Source: Acidobacteriota bacterium | Lineage (GTDB): Bacteria; Acidobacteriota; Terriglobia; UBA7540 | Assembly (NCBI GenBank): GCA_902812365.1 | Contig: CADDZC010000008.1 | Span: 21,491-85,490 of the forward strand | DNA length: 64,000 nucleotides | Direction of reading: 5' to 3' | Shown: one piece after another, positions 63,326 to 64,000 of the stretch | Layout of the letters: the number at the start of each line of letters is the position of its first letter | Numbering within the stretch: the first letter of the stretch is position 1 | Program-made: the position numbers and the translations under genes | Notes under the pieces: model-generated | What the model saw: the letters and a program-made list of their open reading frames with translations, nothing else | Database searches by the model: none | What the model was told of the DNA's origin: nothing

Positions 63326-64000
63326 ATGGACACGATTTTGGCAACAGCCTGCCAGCTAGCGCGCAGGCTCCGCAGCGCGCAGACAAAGCGGCCGCGGCTG
63401 GCCGTTTACGTGGCTCTGGCGGCGGCCTGCGGTAAGACGGTGCCGCTGCCCGCGCAGCAAGCTCCCGCCCCACCGCCGGCGCTGAACCTGATTTTGGATT
63501 CCGTCGAGCGGACTGAGCAGCAAAATCCAGCCTTGTCTCACTCCTATGACGTCACGCGCCAATACAAGATGTTCCGGGGCAATGACGCCGCCCCCTCTTC
63601 CGAAGTGACGGTTCGCATCAGCTTTACCCCCCCCGGAGACGAAGACCTTCCAAATCACTGAGTCGCACGGCAACGCGCGCGGCGAAAAGATTGTGCGCGC
63701 CCTGCTCGAGCAAGAAATCGCCGCGGCCAAGCAGGGCCATCAGGGCGATATCAGCCGTTTGAATTATGATTTCGTGTTTCTGCGCGAGCAAAACTTTGGC
63801 GTGGTTCCCGAGTACGTGCTCCACATCGTTCCCAAACGGCAAGAAAAAGGACTACTGGTGGGTGACGTCTGGGTGGACGCCAGTACCTACCACATCCGCC
63901 AGATCGTGGGCGTGCCCCTCAAAAGCCCGTCCTTCTGGATCAAGGATCCGCACATTACCGTCCAGTTCGCCAGTGTGAAAGGCATGTGGATACCGGTGTC
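63326..64000 (+). pseudogene. LolA/RseB-like outer membrane lipoprotein-sorting protein, frameshifted and partial
   Basis: From ATG 63326 (ribosome site GAGGAG) the frame covers an export signal and the SYDVTRQYKMFRGNDA segment, then stops at 63661. Beyond a C8 run at 63627-63634 the family continues in another frame: TKTFQITESHGNARGEKIV, YDFVFLREQNFG, YVLHIVPKRQEKGLLVGDVW and VDASTYHIRQIVG. Seven C rather than eight would join the two. The gene runs off the right edge. One-base change in a homopolymer is often a sequencing error, so it may be intact. Confidence 0.75.

Overview
The window looks like a chromosomal piece of a GC-rich Acidobacteriota genome (Bryobacterales/Solibacter-like by gene content; inferred from families, no marker gene was searched). 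The pointers are a very long Oar-type TonB-dependent receptor with an N-terminal carboxypeptidase-regulatory-like domain, a VWFA-related protein and TPR proteins in one operon, a winged-helix-like domain typical of acidobacterial signalling proteins, and an XrtA/PEP-CTERM type exopolysaccharide locus.

Layout. (1) 1-25.8 kb, all on the minus strand: an exopolysaccharide locus. Its core is chain-length determinant (22146-23858), tyrosine autokinase (21174-22058), polyprenyl-phosphate sugar transferase (19786-21177), two polysaccharide deacetylases, a FemAB-like acyltransferase, two DegT aminotransferase paralogues, five glycosyltransferases, an O-antigen ligase-like polymerase, an acyltransferase, a flippase, and a less usual cassette (alkaline-phosphatase-fold protein, GT4, nucleotidyltransferase-fold protein, DUF362). 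A PEP-CTERM protein (24303-25145) and a PilZ protein (c-di-GMP binding fold) sit at its head, next to two tandem NarL/LuxR response regulators. No exosortase is in the window. (2) 27.7-38.7 kb: murB, an acyl-CoA ligase broken by two compensating frameshifts, a MATE transporter, a macro-domain protein, an M1 aminopeptidase fused to TPRs, and a leucine/branched acyl-CoA degradation set (carboxyltransferase, HMG-CoA lyase, enoyl-CoA hydratase). (3) 38.7-47.9 kb: a hybrid pseudogene, a secreted DUF5666-like protein, heparinase II/III, PgeF, RlmN and SelB. (4) 47.9-58.1 kb: a VWFA/TPR/TPR/TonB-receptor block facing a divergent membrane protein with two malectin domains. (5) 58.4-61.6 kb: a compact stress-type island of very small proteins (metallothionein-like, lmo0937-like, Thivi_2564-like), a ferritin-like protein, a SYLF protein and a Crp/Fnr regulator; then a radical SAM protein and the start of a LolA/RseB-like protein that is frameshifted.

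The most notable observation is a repeated 63-65 nt promoter/operator element found five times between 18.6 and 26.7 kb, always in the same orientation, upstream of the GT2/deacetylase operon, the wzz operon, the PEP-CTERM gene, the PilZ gene and the first response regulator. Each copy has an inverted repeat (GGGCA-N7-TGCCC), a fixed gap, CATTG whose TTG can be a -35 box, and a -10-like box 15-18 nt further on. It looks like the shared switch of the exopolysaccharide/PEP-CTERM regulon.

Several reading-frame breaks lie in homopolymer runs (29.32, 29.62, 63.63 kb), so sequencing error is a serious alternative to real pseudogenes there.
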